Assembly: GCA_021816385.1 (NCBI GenBank)
Contig: JAKAYJ010000019.1
Coordinates: 1-12,523 of the forward strand
Length of the DNA: 12,523 nucleotides
Origin: Thermoplasmata archaeon
GTDB taxonomy: Archaea; Thermoplasmatota; Thermoplasmata; Thermoplasmatales; Thermoplasmataceae
Direction: 5' to 3'
The notes beneath the pieces are model-generated. The model was not told where the DNA came from. It saw only the letters and a list, made by a program, of their open reading frames with translations, and searched no databases. Positions within the stretch are counted from its first letter, which is position 1; every line of letters starts with the position of its first letter. Of this stretch, positions 1-7,053 are shown piece after piece. The position numbers and the translations under genes are program-made.

Positions 1-773
1 TGATAGAATTTGAAATCCAGAAGGAATGGAATTTTAGATTCGTTTATTTTTTTTGAGACTTCAAAATATCTAAGTTGAATGTTCGGGCTGCCTCTTGTGA
101 AACATTTCAGCGCGAAGTCACCGTCGATGCTCCTGTACTTGAATACAACTCCAAAATTTCCGGCTCCCTGGATGATGCTTGAATATTTCACGTTCTGATT
201 CTTCTCGAATGCAATTCCCTTAAGTTCGTCGTAACTCTTGGATATACAGAAGTTGGGATTCTGTAATGACTGTGCATATTGTGAGGATGTCGGCCACGAT
301 CTTTTGACAGGCGAAAAGACCGGTCCTGACGCTGTGGGTGATGCTACCTGATCGGTAGTGACAGTTTTTACTGATTCGTTTTCCCCTGAAACATGATTTA
401 CTTCGATGCCTATTATTTTCATGTTTTCTTTTAGTTTATCCATATCATAGTCTGATCTTGTGAATTTACCATCCCTGGCAATGGAATAGAAAGAGAAACT
501 GTACATTTTTTCAGTACTAAGTTTGTAAGACAGTTTAAAATCGTCCTTAACTCTTTTAAGTTTTACTACCCTGTCTCTCATTTTATAATCCCGTATGGTG
601 ACTTCCATGTTTTTTATATATTTCCTGTATTTTGGAGTTACAAAAACTGTGAGAATTCCTTCATCCTTGTTATATTCGACTTCGTGGATTTCGAACGACG
701 GATCAAAGGATTCATATTTCTTGATCATTAGGTTGCGAATTCTTCCCCTTATTCCTTTCCTAGTTTCAACCAT
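1..773 (-). CDS. Hanks-type (Ser/Thr-like) protein kinase, N-terminal part only, cut by window edge
   Basis: An open frame starts at the ATG whose complement is at 771-773 and runs without a stop for 257 codons to the left edge, so the C-terminal part is missing. In-frame stops lie just upstream of this ATG, and GGTGG at 778-782 can act as ribosome site. Residues 1-about 180 are a mixed alpha/beta region I do not recognise, ending in a Ser/Thr/Pro-rich stretch (about 140-165). From about residue 195 the sequence matches kinase subdomains I-III: a glycine loop GAGNFG at 203-208 (G203, G205, G208), FALK with the ATP-anchoring lysine K223, and E238 in a following helix as candidate salt-bridge partner. 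The catalytic loop and DFG motif would lie outside the window, so activity cannot be judged. Function by family: phosphorylation of proteins using ATP; substrate unknown. The assignment rests on the glycine loop and AxK lysine alone. Confidence 0.72.
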   Translation of the reverse strand, partial: MVETRKGIRGRIRNLMIKKYESFDPSFEIHEVEYNKDEGILTVFVTPKYRKYIKNMEVTIRDYKMRDRVVKLKRVKDDFKLSYKLSTEKMYSFSFYSIARDGKFTRSDYDMDKLKENMKIIGIEVNHVSGENESVKTVTTDQVASPTASGPVFSPVKRSWPTSSQYAQSLQNPNFCISKSYDELKGIAFEKNQNVKYSSIIQGAGNFGVVFKYRSIDGDFALKCFTRGSPNIQLRYFEVSKKINESKIPFLLDFKFY

Positions 774-1158
774 TCTTCCACCAACTAATGGGTAAAACTA
801 TTACTGGAAAAATTCCTGTTAACCTGATAATTTATTGGGTAAAACCTACAGATTGAATATGACCAAGTAACTAATTTCTCCTTATTTTTTCGATTCAAAA
901 ATGTAGAGAACTCTAACTTCATTAAATTCTTATATTGTCGATCTTAATTAATCTTTACAACGATTTAGATTCAAAATACAATAATGAGAATATTGGAGAG
1001 TTGTATTCTTTTCTAATGAACTCTTTATATTTCTTATAATTTTCTAAACTTGCATCTGAAGTGATGAGCGAGTTTTTCTCTATATCGGAGGATTTTATCA
1101 GACGAATTCGGAGATGACTGGGGCAAAAAACTTAATGCAAATCTTACTATCATGAAAT
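774..1158. other. Divergent intergenic region between kinase and helicase genes
   Basis: This 385-bp, AT-rich stretch separates two divergently transcribed genes and should hold both promoters. On the minus strand an A/T-rich element near 824-834 could be the TATA box of the kinase gene. On the plus strand the A/T-rich stretch 1126-1137 lies about 26 nt before the helicase ATG, the spacing expected for a leaderless archaeal mRNA. A 10-bp direct repeat (TGGGTAAAAC) occurs at 789-798 and 836-845. A 17-codon ORF (1064-1117) sits 27 nt behind a TTATAAT element, but nothing else supports it as a gene. No tRNA or other recognisable RNA gene was seen. Confidence 0.5.
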
Positions 1159-3855
1159 ATGATAGGTAAATCTAGGATACTTGTCTCTGCGAATCCCGGT
1201 TCAGGCAAGACAGAAGATCTTTCAACTCAGGTTTCAAAACTTCTTCATGAAGGTGTAAATCCAGATAATATTTTGTGTCTTACATTTACAAATAAGGCAA
1301 GAGATGAGATGGAAAGAAGAATAATACTCAAGATGAAGGATTCACCGATTAAGATGCCAGAGATCCATACATTTCACAGTTTATCTCAAAGCATAATTAA
1401 CCAGAGAATAGAAACTGGAGACCTGATACCTGAGAGATTCTTGAGATACCAGATATTAAAATCCCTGGAGACAAGGCAGATAATGAATTATGATGGTGAA
1501 GTACTTTCCAGGGATTATCCAGCAATAGTTAACGTTGGACAGATAGTAAATGCAATAAAATTCCTAAAGAGTTTTGCAATTTTACCAGATAAAATAAACA
1601 TTGAGGAGCTTAAGAAAAAGGTACGGGCGGAATATAACAATGGTAATGGAGTAAACGGTTATTCTCTTGAGGAAATGGAAACTTTATGTGATGGATTCGT
1701 GGATATATTCCGTGACTACGAAGCTTCAAAAAGTGCATCTCAGATGGATTATAACGATATCCTGTTGAGAGCCGTAAATTATTCCAGAGCACACTTCAAT
1801 AAATTCCAGTACGTTTTTGTGGACGAAGTCCAGGATATGAGTGAAATAGAATATGAACTTGTGAAGCAAGTAGGAGAAAATATATATGCTGTAGGGGACA
1901 TGAAACAGGCAATTTTTGGGTTTCAGGGAGGTAATGTTCGCGCCTTCAGGGAGATGATGTCTGGAAAAGATTATGAAAAAAGATTCATAGAAGGTACAAG
2001 AAGGTTACCGAAAAATATTATGGAATACTGCAGCAACTTCTACAGTACCCATGAACCAGAAGAATTATCACCTGAACTTGAGCACTTTAAGAGCATGAAT
2101 GACAGAGACGGTGAGGTAACACTCATCAGGTTGAAAGATAAGGGAGATACTGTGGATGCAGTTATAGATATTTTAAAGAGGCTGGATGATGAGAAATCAG
2201 TTGGGATTATTGTGAGAACCAATGAACAGGCAAACGATCTTTCAGATTCACTAACACTTAAAAATATCCCACATCAGAAGATTTCCGGCACAAAGGGTGA
2301 GAAGCTGTGGAGACAGGAGATTGCAAAATTTGTCGGTGGTGTCTATGGAACTTCTGACAGCATAATCGGAATGATTTATTCTATTTATTCCCAGATACCC
2401 CTATACGAAGGTATTCAAATAGCGGAGAGGATGAGATTTGAAAATGATTTGAAGAAGGTTCTTCCAAAGGAGTTGATAGAACTAAGGGAGAAATATGGAA
2501 GTCACAAGAATCAACTTCTTCAGCTCTTCAGCGATTATATAATCCCAAATTCATTTACCTTAGGAGAATCAGCCTTTGAAGCTGCCAAGGATGTGTTTGA
2601 ATCTCTTCCCATCTTCCTTGAAAGATTCGGTACGAGCGAGGAGTACTCACTTGCCGGTCTCCAGAAATACATACTTCAGGAGAATTCAAGGGACAGTGTT
2701 GATGAGATCTCTGGCAGGATCTGCATAATCACGGTACATAAGGCAAAGGGACTCGAATTTGATCACGTGATATATATTCCAAGATACAACCAGAAGAAGA
2801 ATGTAAGCGCTATTGATCTTATAGTTAACTCCATTCTGGAAAGCAATGGCCTGAGCTACAGTATGAATGAAAGAATAAGAGAGGAAAACAGAATAGATTT
2901 TGTTGCACTTTCGAGAACAAAGAATTCCCTTGACATTATAACTGAGAAGAAATCTTCTGAAAGATATAATTTAGAACCATGCAAAAAGATTGACTTTGCA
3001 AATAAAGTAGTAATTAATGAATTTGTAAGCATGAAAGAGATTTCAGAAAGAGAGAATTTAAAAATGAATTTCAAGCCATGGGTAAGGGACTATTTGAAGA
3101 GGAAGATGGACAGATTGAATAACCTGAGTTTTACAATGCTAGAAAGGGTTAAGGAACTGGATAAGTTTGTTGAGGCATATGTCCTTGGAATCCAGACAAA
3201 ATCCACTGCCCTGACATTTGGGAGTGATATTCACAGCTACATAGAAAATTTCATAAAAAATCACGAGACACCACCAATACTGGATGATGAAAAGCTGACC
3301 AGAACATGGAGCAATTTCATTTCATATGACAAATATGTAAGGGAAATACAGAAAGGTAAATGGATAGGATCTGAAATGAAGTTCAAGCAGAAGGTTAACA
3401 ATGTTTTCCCTGATATTATGACAGGCATCACTGTCGAAGGCAGGATTGATGGTTTATATACATACATGGATGGAAATATAGAGAAAACGGTTATTGTGGA
3501 TTTCAAGACATCAAAGAAGGTAAACAGGGATTATGTTAACCAGTTATCACTCTACGCAAAACTCTTTTCCCTTGAGAATAAAATGGGCATGGACCAGATA
3601 GAATCGGAAATAGCGTATTTAAGCCTGAGAGATACAAAGGTGAATATAAACAGGATAGAAAAGAGGTGGGATAGGATTGAGCCAACAATTGAGGTACGGG
3701 CACTGGAGGATGTGAAGAACACCATTCAAAAATTCGTTAACTATAAGTCATCCATCGATTCCATGGTCCGGGACATCCTAAGTGTAAGAAATCCTGAGAG
3801 TACTGTTTTCATTGAATTTCAGAAGGCATTGAAGATGGAAATGGAAAATAGTTGA
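1159..3855 (+). CDS. UvrD/AddA-like superfamily 1 helicase fused to a RecB-family (PD-(D/E)XK) nuclease
   Basis: All main SF1A helicase motifs are visible in order: I (Walker A) PGSGKT at 13-18; Ia LTFTNKA near 41-47; II DEVQD at 222-226; III GDMKQAIFGFQGG at 246-258; a IV-like GTRRLP at 279-284; V TVHKAKGLEF at 525-534; VI VALSRTK at 582-588. The C-terminus carries RecB-nuclease signatures: H692 with E696, GRID (D764), VDFKTSK (D781, K783) and QLSLYA (Q795, Y799). The protein probably unwinds DNA with ATP and cuts the strands, as in AddAB/RecBCD-type double-strand-break processing; the exact role is inference. At 898 residues it is shorter than typical AddA proteins (about 1200). An in-frame TGA at 1153-1155, one codon before the ATG, fixes the start, so only ten residues precede Walker A and no Q motif is present. 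No AddB-like partner is in the window. It is the only gene of its unit and converges with the oxidoreductase gene downstream. Confidence 0.9.
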   Translation: MIGKSRILVSANPGSGKTEDLSTQVSKLLHEGVNPDNILCLTFTNKARDEMERRIILKMKDSPIKMPEIHTFHSLSQSIINQRIETGDLIPERFLRYQILKSLETRQIMNYDGEVLSRDYPAIVNVGQIVNAIKFLKSFAILPDKINIEELKKKVRAEYNNGNGVNGYSLEEMETLCDGFVDIFRDYEASKSASQMDYNDILLRAVNYSRAHFNKFQYVFVDEVQDMSEIEYELVKQVGENIYAVGDMKQAIFGFQGGNVRAFREMMSGKDYEKRFIEGTRRLPKNIMEYCSNFYSTHEPEELSPELEHFKSMNDRDGEVTLIRLKDKGDTVDAVIDILKRLDDEKSVGIIVRTNEQANDLSDSLTLKNIPHQKISGTKGEKLWRQEIAKFVGGVYGTSDSIIGMIYSIYSQIPLYEGIQIAERMRFENDLKKVLPKELIELREKYGSHKNQLLQLFSDYIIPNSFTLGESAFEAAKDVFESLPIFLERFGTSEEYSLAGLQKYILQENSRDSVDEISGRICIITVHKAKGLEFDHVIYIPRYNQKKNVSAIDLIVNSILESNGLSYSMNERIREENRIDFVALSRTKNSLDIITEKKSSERYNLEPCKKIDFANKVVINEFVSMKEISERENLKMNFKPWVRDYLKRKMDRLNNLSFTMLERVKELDKFVEAYVLGIQTKSTALTFGSDIHSYIENFIKNHETPPILDDEKLTRTWSNFISYDKYVREIQKGKWIGSEMKFKQKVNNVFPDIMTGITVEGRIDGLYTYMDGNIEKTVIVDFKTSKKVNRDYVNQLSLYAKLFSLENKMGMDQIESEIAYLSLRDTKVNINRIEKRWDRIEPTIEVRALEDVKNTIQKFVNYKSSIDSMVRDILSVRNPESTVFIEFQKALKMEMENS

Positions 3856-3903
3856 TTATAAACAAATTAAGCTGCTGTAATCAATCCTATCACCTGTAGA
3901 ATT

Positions 3904-4917
3904 TTAGAACTTTATGAATACCCTCCCAACGTTCTTCTTCACCTTTATCTTCTCGAATGCTTCATTTACTTCATCTATGGAAATTTCTTCTGAAACTACC
4001 GCCTTTATTTTCTTCTTCGCTGACATTTCGAGTGCATCCATAATGTCCTTCCTGGTTGATGAGATATTACCAGCTATTGTATTGCCTTTTAATATTAGTA
4101 CACCGAGTTGAAGTGGAGGAGATGATGGTCTCAGATTGCCGACAACGACCATTCTTCCACCGAATCCAAGTGCCCTGAATGATTCATTGAACGTTGCATC
4201 TCCAGTGTTTTCAAGGGATATATTAGCTCCGTCAGCCCATATTTCCTTCACCTTCTTATTAAATTCCCCCTCAGAGGATATAACGTGATCTGCACCCAGT
4301 TTATACAGGGAATCAACTTTCCACTGTGAACTTGTAACTGCAATAACTTCAGCTCCAAATGCCTTTGCTATCTGAATTGCATGGGTTCCAACTCCTCCTC
4401 CTGCACCGGTTATTACGACTCTGCTTCCCTCAGTTATTCCGCCTACCCTCTTCAACGCATTTACAAGCATTCCCGTAACGCATGCAGAAATTGCTGCCAG
4501 CTCCGAAGTAACTTCCTTTGGAACCTTTACAAGGCTTCTCTGATTCAACCTGACATATTTTGAATAAGCTCCATCTATGTTCTCTCCAAGTGTCTTCTTA
4601 TTTGTACACAGATTTTCATTTCCGGAAACACAATTGTAACAGTGTCCACATGGAACATAAATAAGACTGGTAACCCGGTCACCCACCTTGAAATATTCTA
4701 CCCCAGAACCGACTTTATCAATTATGCCTGAAACTTCGTGACCAGGTATTATGGGGGTATGGAGTCGGGGGAAAAAACCATCCCTTGTTAATATATCCCT
4801 GTAGCAAATACCAGTCAGGTCCTGTCTCAAGACTACTTCGTCTGCACCGGGTTCTGGTGTGTCCCGTTCCTCAATATCCAGATTCTGCCCTACCTTATTC
4901 ACTACTGCTACTTTCAT
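3904..4917 (-). CDS. Zinc-dependent medium-chain dehydrogenase/reductase (alcohol dehydrogenase or acryloyl-CoA reductase type)
   Basis: This 337-residue protein has the full MDR layout. The GroES-like N-terminal domain shows catalytic-zinc ligands C38 and the GHE motif (H60, E61), with C146 as likely further ligand. A structural-zinc loop has C90, C93, C96 and C104. The Rossmann domain has GAGGGVG at 171-177. After the second beta strand (VIAV, ending near 194) the residues are TSSQWK with no acidic residue, which favours NADPH over NADH. From memory, segments such as GICYRDILT, the FFPR/PIIPGHE region and the ISACVTGM stretch resemble archaeal acryloyl-CoA reductases of Sulfolobales more than classical alcohol dehydrogenases. 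The substrate is therefore open: an enoyl-CoA ester, or an alcohol/aldehyde. The length is normal for the family. The gene is single and divergent from the ThiF-like gene across 48 bp, with a probable shared TATA element. Confidence 0.88.
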   Translation of the reverse strand: MKVAVVNKVGQNLDIEERDTPEPGADEVVLRQDLTGICYRDILTRDGFFPRLHTPIIPGHEVSGIIDKVGSGVEYFKVGDRVTSLIYVPCGHCYNCVSGNENLCTNKKTLGENIDGAYSKYVRLNQRSLVKVPKEVTSELAAISACVTGMLVNALKRVGGITEGSRVVITGAGGGVGTHAIQIAKAFGAEVIAVTSSQWKVDSLYKLGADHVISSEGEFNKKVKEIWADGANISLENTGDATFNESFRALGFGGRMVVVGNLRPSSPPLQLGVLILKGNTIAGNISSTRKDIMDALEMSAKKKIKAVVSEEISIDEVNEAFEKIKVKKNVGRVFIKF

Positions 4918-4965
4918 TGTTGCATTAGAAATAATCTATATTTATTACTTTTCTATGTTCTTAAA
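4918..4965. promoter_or_regulatory. Compact divergent promoter for the MDR oxidoreductase and ThiF-like genes
   Basis: Only 48 bp separate the two start codons. The single strong A/T element, CTATATTTATTA (about 4936-4947), lies roughly 20-30 nt from both ATGs. Read rightward it offers TATATTTA to the ThiF-like gene; read leftward it offers AAATATAG to the oxidoreductase gene. Both mRNAs would then be leaderless or nearly so. The position is seen directly; promoter function is inferred from archaeal TATA spacing. Confidence 0.5.
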
Positions 4966-5682
4966 ATGGATGAAATCTTAAGTGGCGTCAATATTTCCAT
5001 AATAGGACTTGGAGGTAACGGACAGCTTGCTTCAATGCTGTTATCATCCTCTGGTGCAGAGATAAGGGTCATAGACGGTGATACTGTTGAACAATCAAAC
5101 TTGCAGAGACAACCTTTGTTTGATAAATATGACATAGGAAAGAACAAGGCAGAAACTGTTTACGACAGGATCAGTAACCGCTCCAACAGTGGAAAGTTGA
5201 ACTTTGTAAGCGAATATGTTGACTCTTCAAACATAGACCTTCTACTTGGAAATAGTGACTTCATTTTTGAAGCTACAGATTCGTTCCTGACTAGGGAACT
5301 GATCAATGAATTTGCGGTAAGGAAAAAAATTCCCTGGCTGATGACCAACAGTTATGGTTATTTTGGTGAATTCATGCTTATAGTCCCAGAACAAACTGCG
5401 TGCCTTAACTGTCTTACGGGTGGAAAGCAAATGATTCCTTTAAACTGTCATGCTGATGAGGTATCTCCTCCAGTTCCAAGTACGGTATCGGCCATGGCCA
5501 CATCCATACTGTTGAAATATCTTATGGAATGTGCCCCAGACAGGAATTTTTACTTCTATTCTGCCACAGCAATGGAATTGCAGAAAGTAAAAGTAAACAG
5601 GGTGAAAGAATGCAGGGTTTGCTCAAAATTAATCTTTGAAAAATTGAATAATACTAAATTTATTGGTAGGCAGATATACTGA
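4966..5682 (+). CDS. E1-like ThiF/MoeB/HesA-family adenylyltransferase
   Basis: The family adenylates the C-terminal glycine of small ubiquitin-like sulfur carriers (MoaD, ThiS, archaeal SAMPs) for molybdopterin, thiamine or tRNA 2-thiouridine synthesis, or for protein conjugation. Visible motifs: nucleotide-binding GLGGNG at 14-19; D37 and D39; SNLQRQ with N45, R48 and Q49; K61 in GKNKA; and ATDS with D105 as likely Mg2+ ligand. Four cysteines suit a structural zinc site (C146, C149, C216, C219). C161, followed by a PPVPSTVSAMATS stretch, aligns with the candidate catalytic cysteine of E. coli MoeB (there followed by the AGVMAPLIGV region). At 238 residues it nearly matches MoeB, but the N-terminal helix and its arginine before the GxGGxG loop are shortened. 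No carrier-protein gene is adjacent, so the pathway is undecided; archaeal UbaA, which serves both Moco and tRNA thiolation, is the closest functional model. The gene ends three bases from the convergent downstream gene. Confidence 0.87.
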   Translation: MDEILSGVNISIIGLGGNGQLASMLLSSSGAEIRVIDGDTVEQSNLQRQPLFDKYDIGKNKAETVYDRISNRSNSGKLNFVSEYVDSSNIDLLLGNSDFIFEATDSFLTRELINEFAVRKKIPWLMTNSYGYFGEFMLIVPEQTACLNCLTGGKQMIPLNCHADEVSPPVPSTVSAMATSILLKYLMECAPDRNFYFYSATAMELQKVKVNRVKECRVCSKLIFEKLNNTKFIGRQIY

Positions 5683-5685
5683 TAT

Positions 5686-6381
5686 TCAGTTTTTGGCTGT
5701 AAACTGGGCAAGATTTAATTTTACTCCGAGGAAATCAAAGAATACAGAACTGTGATTTCCCAGTAAATTTGAGCTGTCTAGGATTCCTGATAGAGATAGG
5801 TTACCACTCAGGTTACCCGATTGATTGGCAAAAGAAAGATTACCGAGAAACTTTTCTCCCGTATATATTCCCACCTTGAGAACTGATAAACCTATTGGTA
5901 TCATGTCGTTGATGAATAGGGTATAAGTATTATTATCTGGATTCTTAACAAGGGAAACGTTGGTGAAAAGGAACGGGAGCTGTGTACTGATATTCCTGGA
6001 AAGAGTTGTAATGCCAACACCATTAAGAAATTCTGAAATGACAGCGTTGGCATAATAGATAATAGACTCTGTTGGCCAGCCCTGAGCTGTGAGAGAAGTT
6101 ATGTTTACTGGAAGATTGAAGAATGAATTGGAACTGCTATAGGGATTTATTGTGAGGTTGTTGTTGAAGATTGAAACTGTTGACGGAAGGGCATTGGTGT
6201 TTTTAGCTGAAACATCCATATTTGCTGTCAACTTTCCATTTCTTATCTCTAGCTTAACGAATGAAAGTTCGATATCCTTGAGATCATTTTCAGCAGAAAC
6301 ATATATGCTTGACGCTGATACAACAAGAAAAACACATATGATTGAAAATGCAGCTATGAATATGAGCTTGGTTAGTTTCAT
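5686..6381 (-). CDS. Exported, membrane-anchored protein of unknown function, rich in N-glycosylation sequons
   Basis: I do not recognise this 231-residue protein. Residues about 5-28 form one hydrophobic segment after a K-containing start (MKLTK), fitting a signal peptide or N-terminal anchor with the rest outside the cell. The remainder is rich in Ser, Asn, Leu and aromatic residues and contains ten N-X-S/T sequons, four of them clustered around residues 185-200. No cysteine lies in the mature part. The pattern near residues 40-80, alternating strands with a KNTNALPSTVSI segment, faintly recalls LEA2/WHy-type beta domains, but this is weak. The TATA-like ATTTATTTA at 6409-6417 (minus sense) lies about 30 nt before the ATG. 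It is convergent with the ThiF-like gene and divergent from the PadR operon, so context gives no function. Confidence 0.72.
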   Translation of the reverse strand: MKLTKLIFIAAFSIICVFLVVSASSIYVSAENDLKDIELSFVKLEIRNGKLTANMDVSAKNTNALPSTVSIFNNNLTINPYSSSNSFFNLPVNITSLTAQGWPTESIIYYANAVISEFLNGVGITTLSRNISTQLPFLFTNVSLVKNPDNNTYTLFINDMIPIGLSVLKVGIYTGEKFLGNLSFANQSGNLSGNLSLSGILDSSNLLGNHSSVFFDFLGVKLNLAQFTAKN

Positions 6382-6607
6382 TTATCTGTTTGGTAATATG
6401 ATTGTAACTAAATAAATCTTATTGTTTTTCCCTACTACAGAGATGAAACCCGTCTCAATCAAGATGTCTTGCTGATGCTCAAACGCTATACCAATCTCTA
6501 TTTTTTCCAGTACATGCAATATATTAACTGCTTCAAAATTCAAATGGGCCAGAAGGTATCAAAAATTATTCCAGAATATGATAAAAAGCTTAAAAATTTT
6601 AAAATAT

Positions 6608-6639
6608 TTTATATATCGTAAATCGATACTGAACCAGAT
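6608..6639 (+). promoter_or_regulatory. TATA box and candidate PadR operator before the regulator-ABC operon
   Basis: TTTATATA at 6608-6615, preceded by an A/T-rich BRE-like run, is centred about 28 nt before the ATG at 6640, so transcription should start at or next to the start codon. A perfect inverted repeat, TATCG-TAAAT-CGATA (6614-6628), overlaps the end of the TATA box and covers the space up to the start site. A regulator bound there would block TBP/TFB or polymerase. Because the first gene encodes a PadR repressor, autorepression is the simplest reading. The repeat is seen; the binding is inferred. Confidence 0.55.
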
Positions 6640-7053
6640 ATGAAAGGTGGAATGCTAAATTACTGGATAATGAGGAATATTTCAGAAAATCCCCTAAAAG
6701 GGGCTGATATTATTAAGGAAATGTCCAGAAAGTCAAACGGGAGATGGAGGCCCAGTCCTGGAAGTGTATACCCAGCACTATCTCATATGGAAGAGAAAGG
6801 CTTCGTGAGCAGGGACAACGATGGAAAATATAGCATCACTGACGAGGGCAGGAATGAGCTGAAGAAATACGACGACATGGTAAAAAATCTCATAGGTAGT
6901 GATAGCGTGAATGATATTCTGGAAGAAACAACGGCAAATTTGACATACATATTGGAAACCTTTGATTATTCCCAGTTCAATCTTTCAAAGATCAATGATA
7001 TGAAAGCCAGGATGATGGCTGTTCTTGATAAAATAAAGGAAAGTGAAAAGTGA
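6640..7053 (+). CDS. PadR-family winged-helix transcriptional regulator
   Basis: PadR proteins are dimeric winged-helix repressors that often sense a small toxic molecule and control an adjacent exporter. In this 137-residue protein, residues 5-30 form the first helices (LNYWIMRNISENPLKGADII; the usual HGY is KGA here). The diagnostic W36-x-P38-S-P-G-S-V-Y-P45 recognition-helix segment is followed by the wing (about 52-70, KGFV to GKYSIT). Residues about 80-137 are helical, fitting the C-terminal dimerisation helix. Length is within the small PadR subfamily. The stop codon directly abuts the ATPase start (7053/7054), so the three genes are almost certainly co-transcribed and the regulator likely controls its own operon through the inverted repeat at 6614-6628. 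The ligand is unknown. Confidence 0.9.
   Translation: MKGGMLNYWIMRNISENPLKGADIIKEMSRKSNGRWRPSPGSVYPALSHMEEKGFVSRDNDGKYSITDEGRNELKKYDDMVKNLIGSDSVNDILEETTANLTYILETFDYSQFNLSKINDMKARMMAVLDKIKESEK

Noticed and set aside
595..795. Plus-strand ORF of 66 codons near the left edge
   Set aside because: It is antisense to the kinase frame, which is open over 257 codons and has a recognisable kinase glycine loop. The plus ORF encodes a low-complexity hydrophobic peptide with no family resemblance.
1051..1117. C/D-box guide RNA candidate: CTGA followed by GTGATGA at 1061-1067, then AGATGAC
   Set aside because: GTGATGA fits box C, but no proper D box (CTGA) follows at a usual distance, and the terminal stem is absent.
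6152..6415. Plus-strand ORF of 87 codons before the PadR operon
   Set aside because: It overlaps the exported-protein gene on the other strand almost entirely; that gene has a clear signal segment and a start with a TATA-like element, while this ORF has neither.
6440..6480. Second C/D-box-like pattern (AGATGAA followed by CTGATG)
   Set aside because: Box C deviates from consensus, the spacing to the CTGA is too long, and no closing D box is present.
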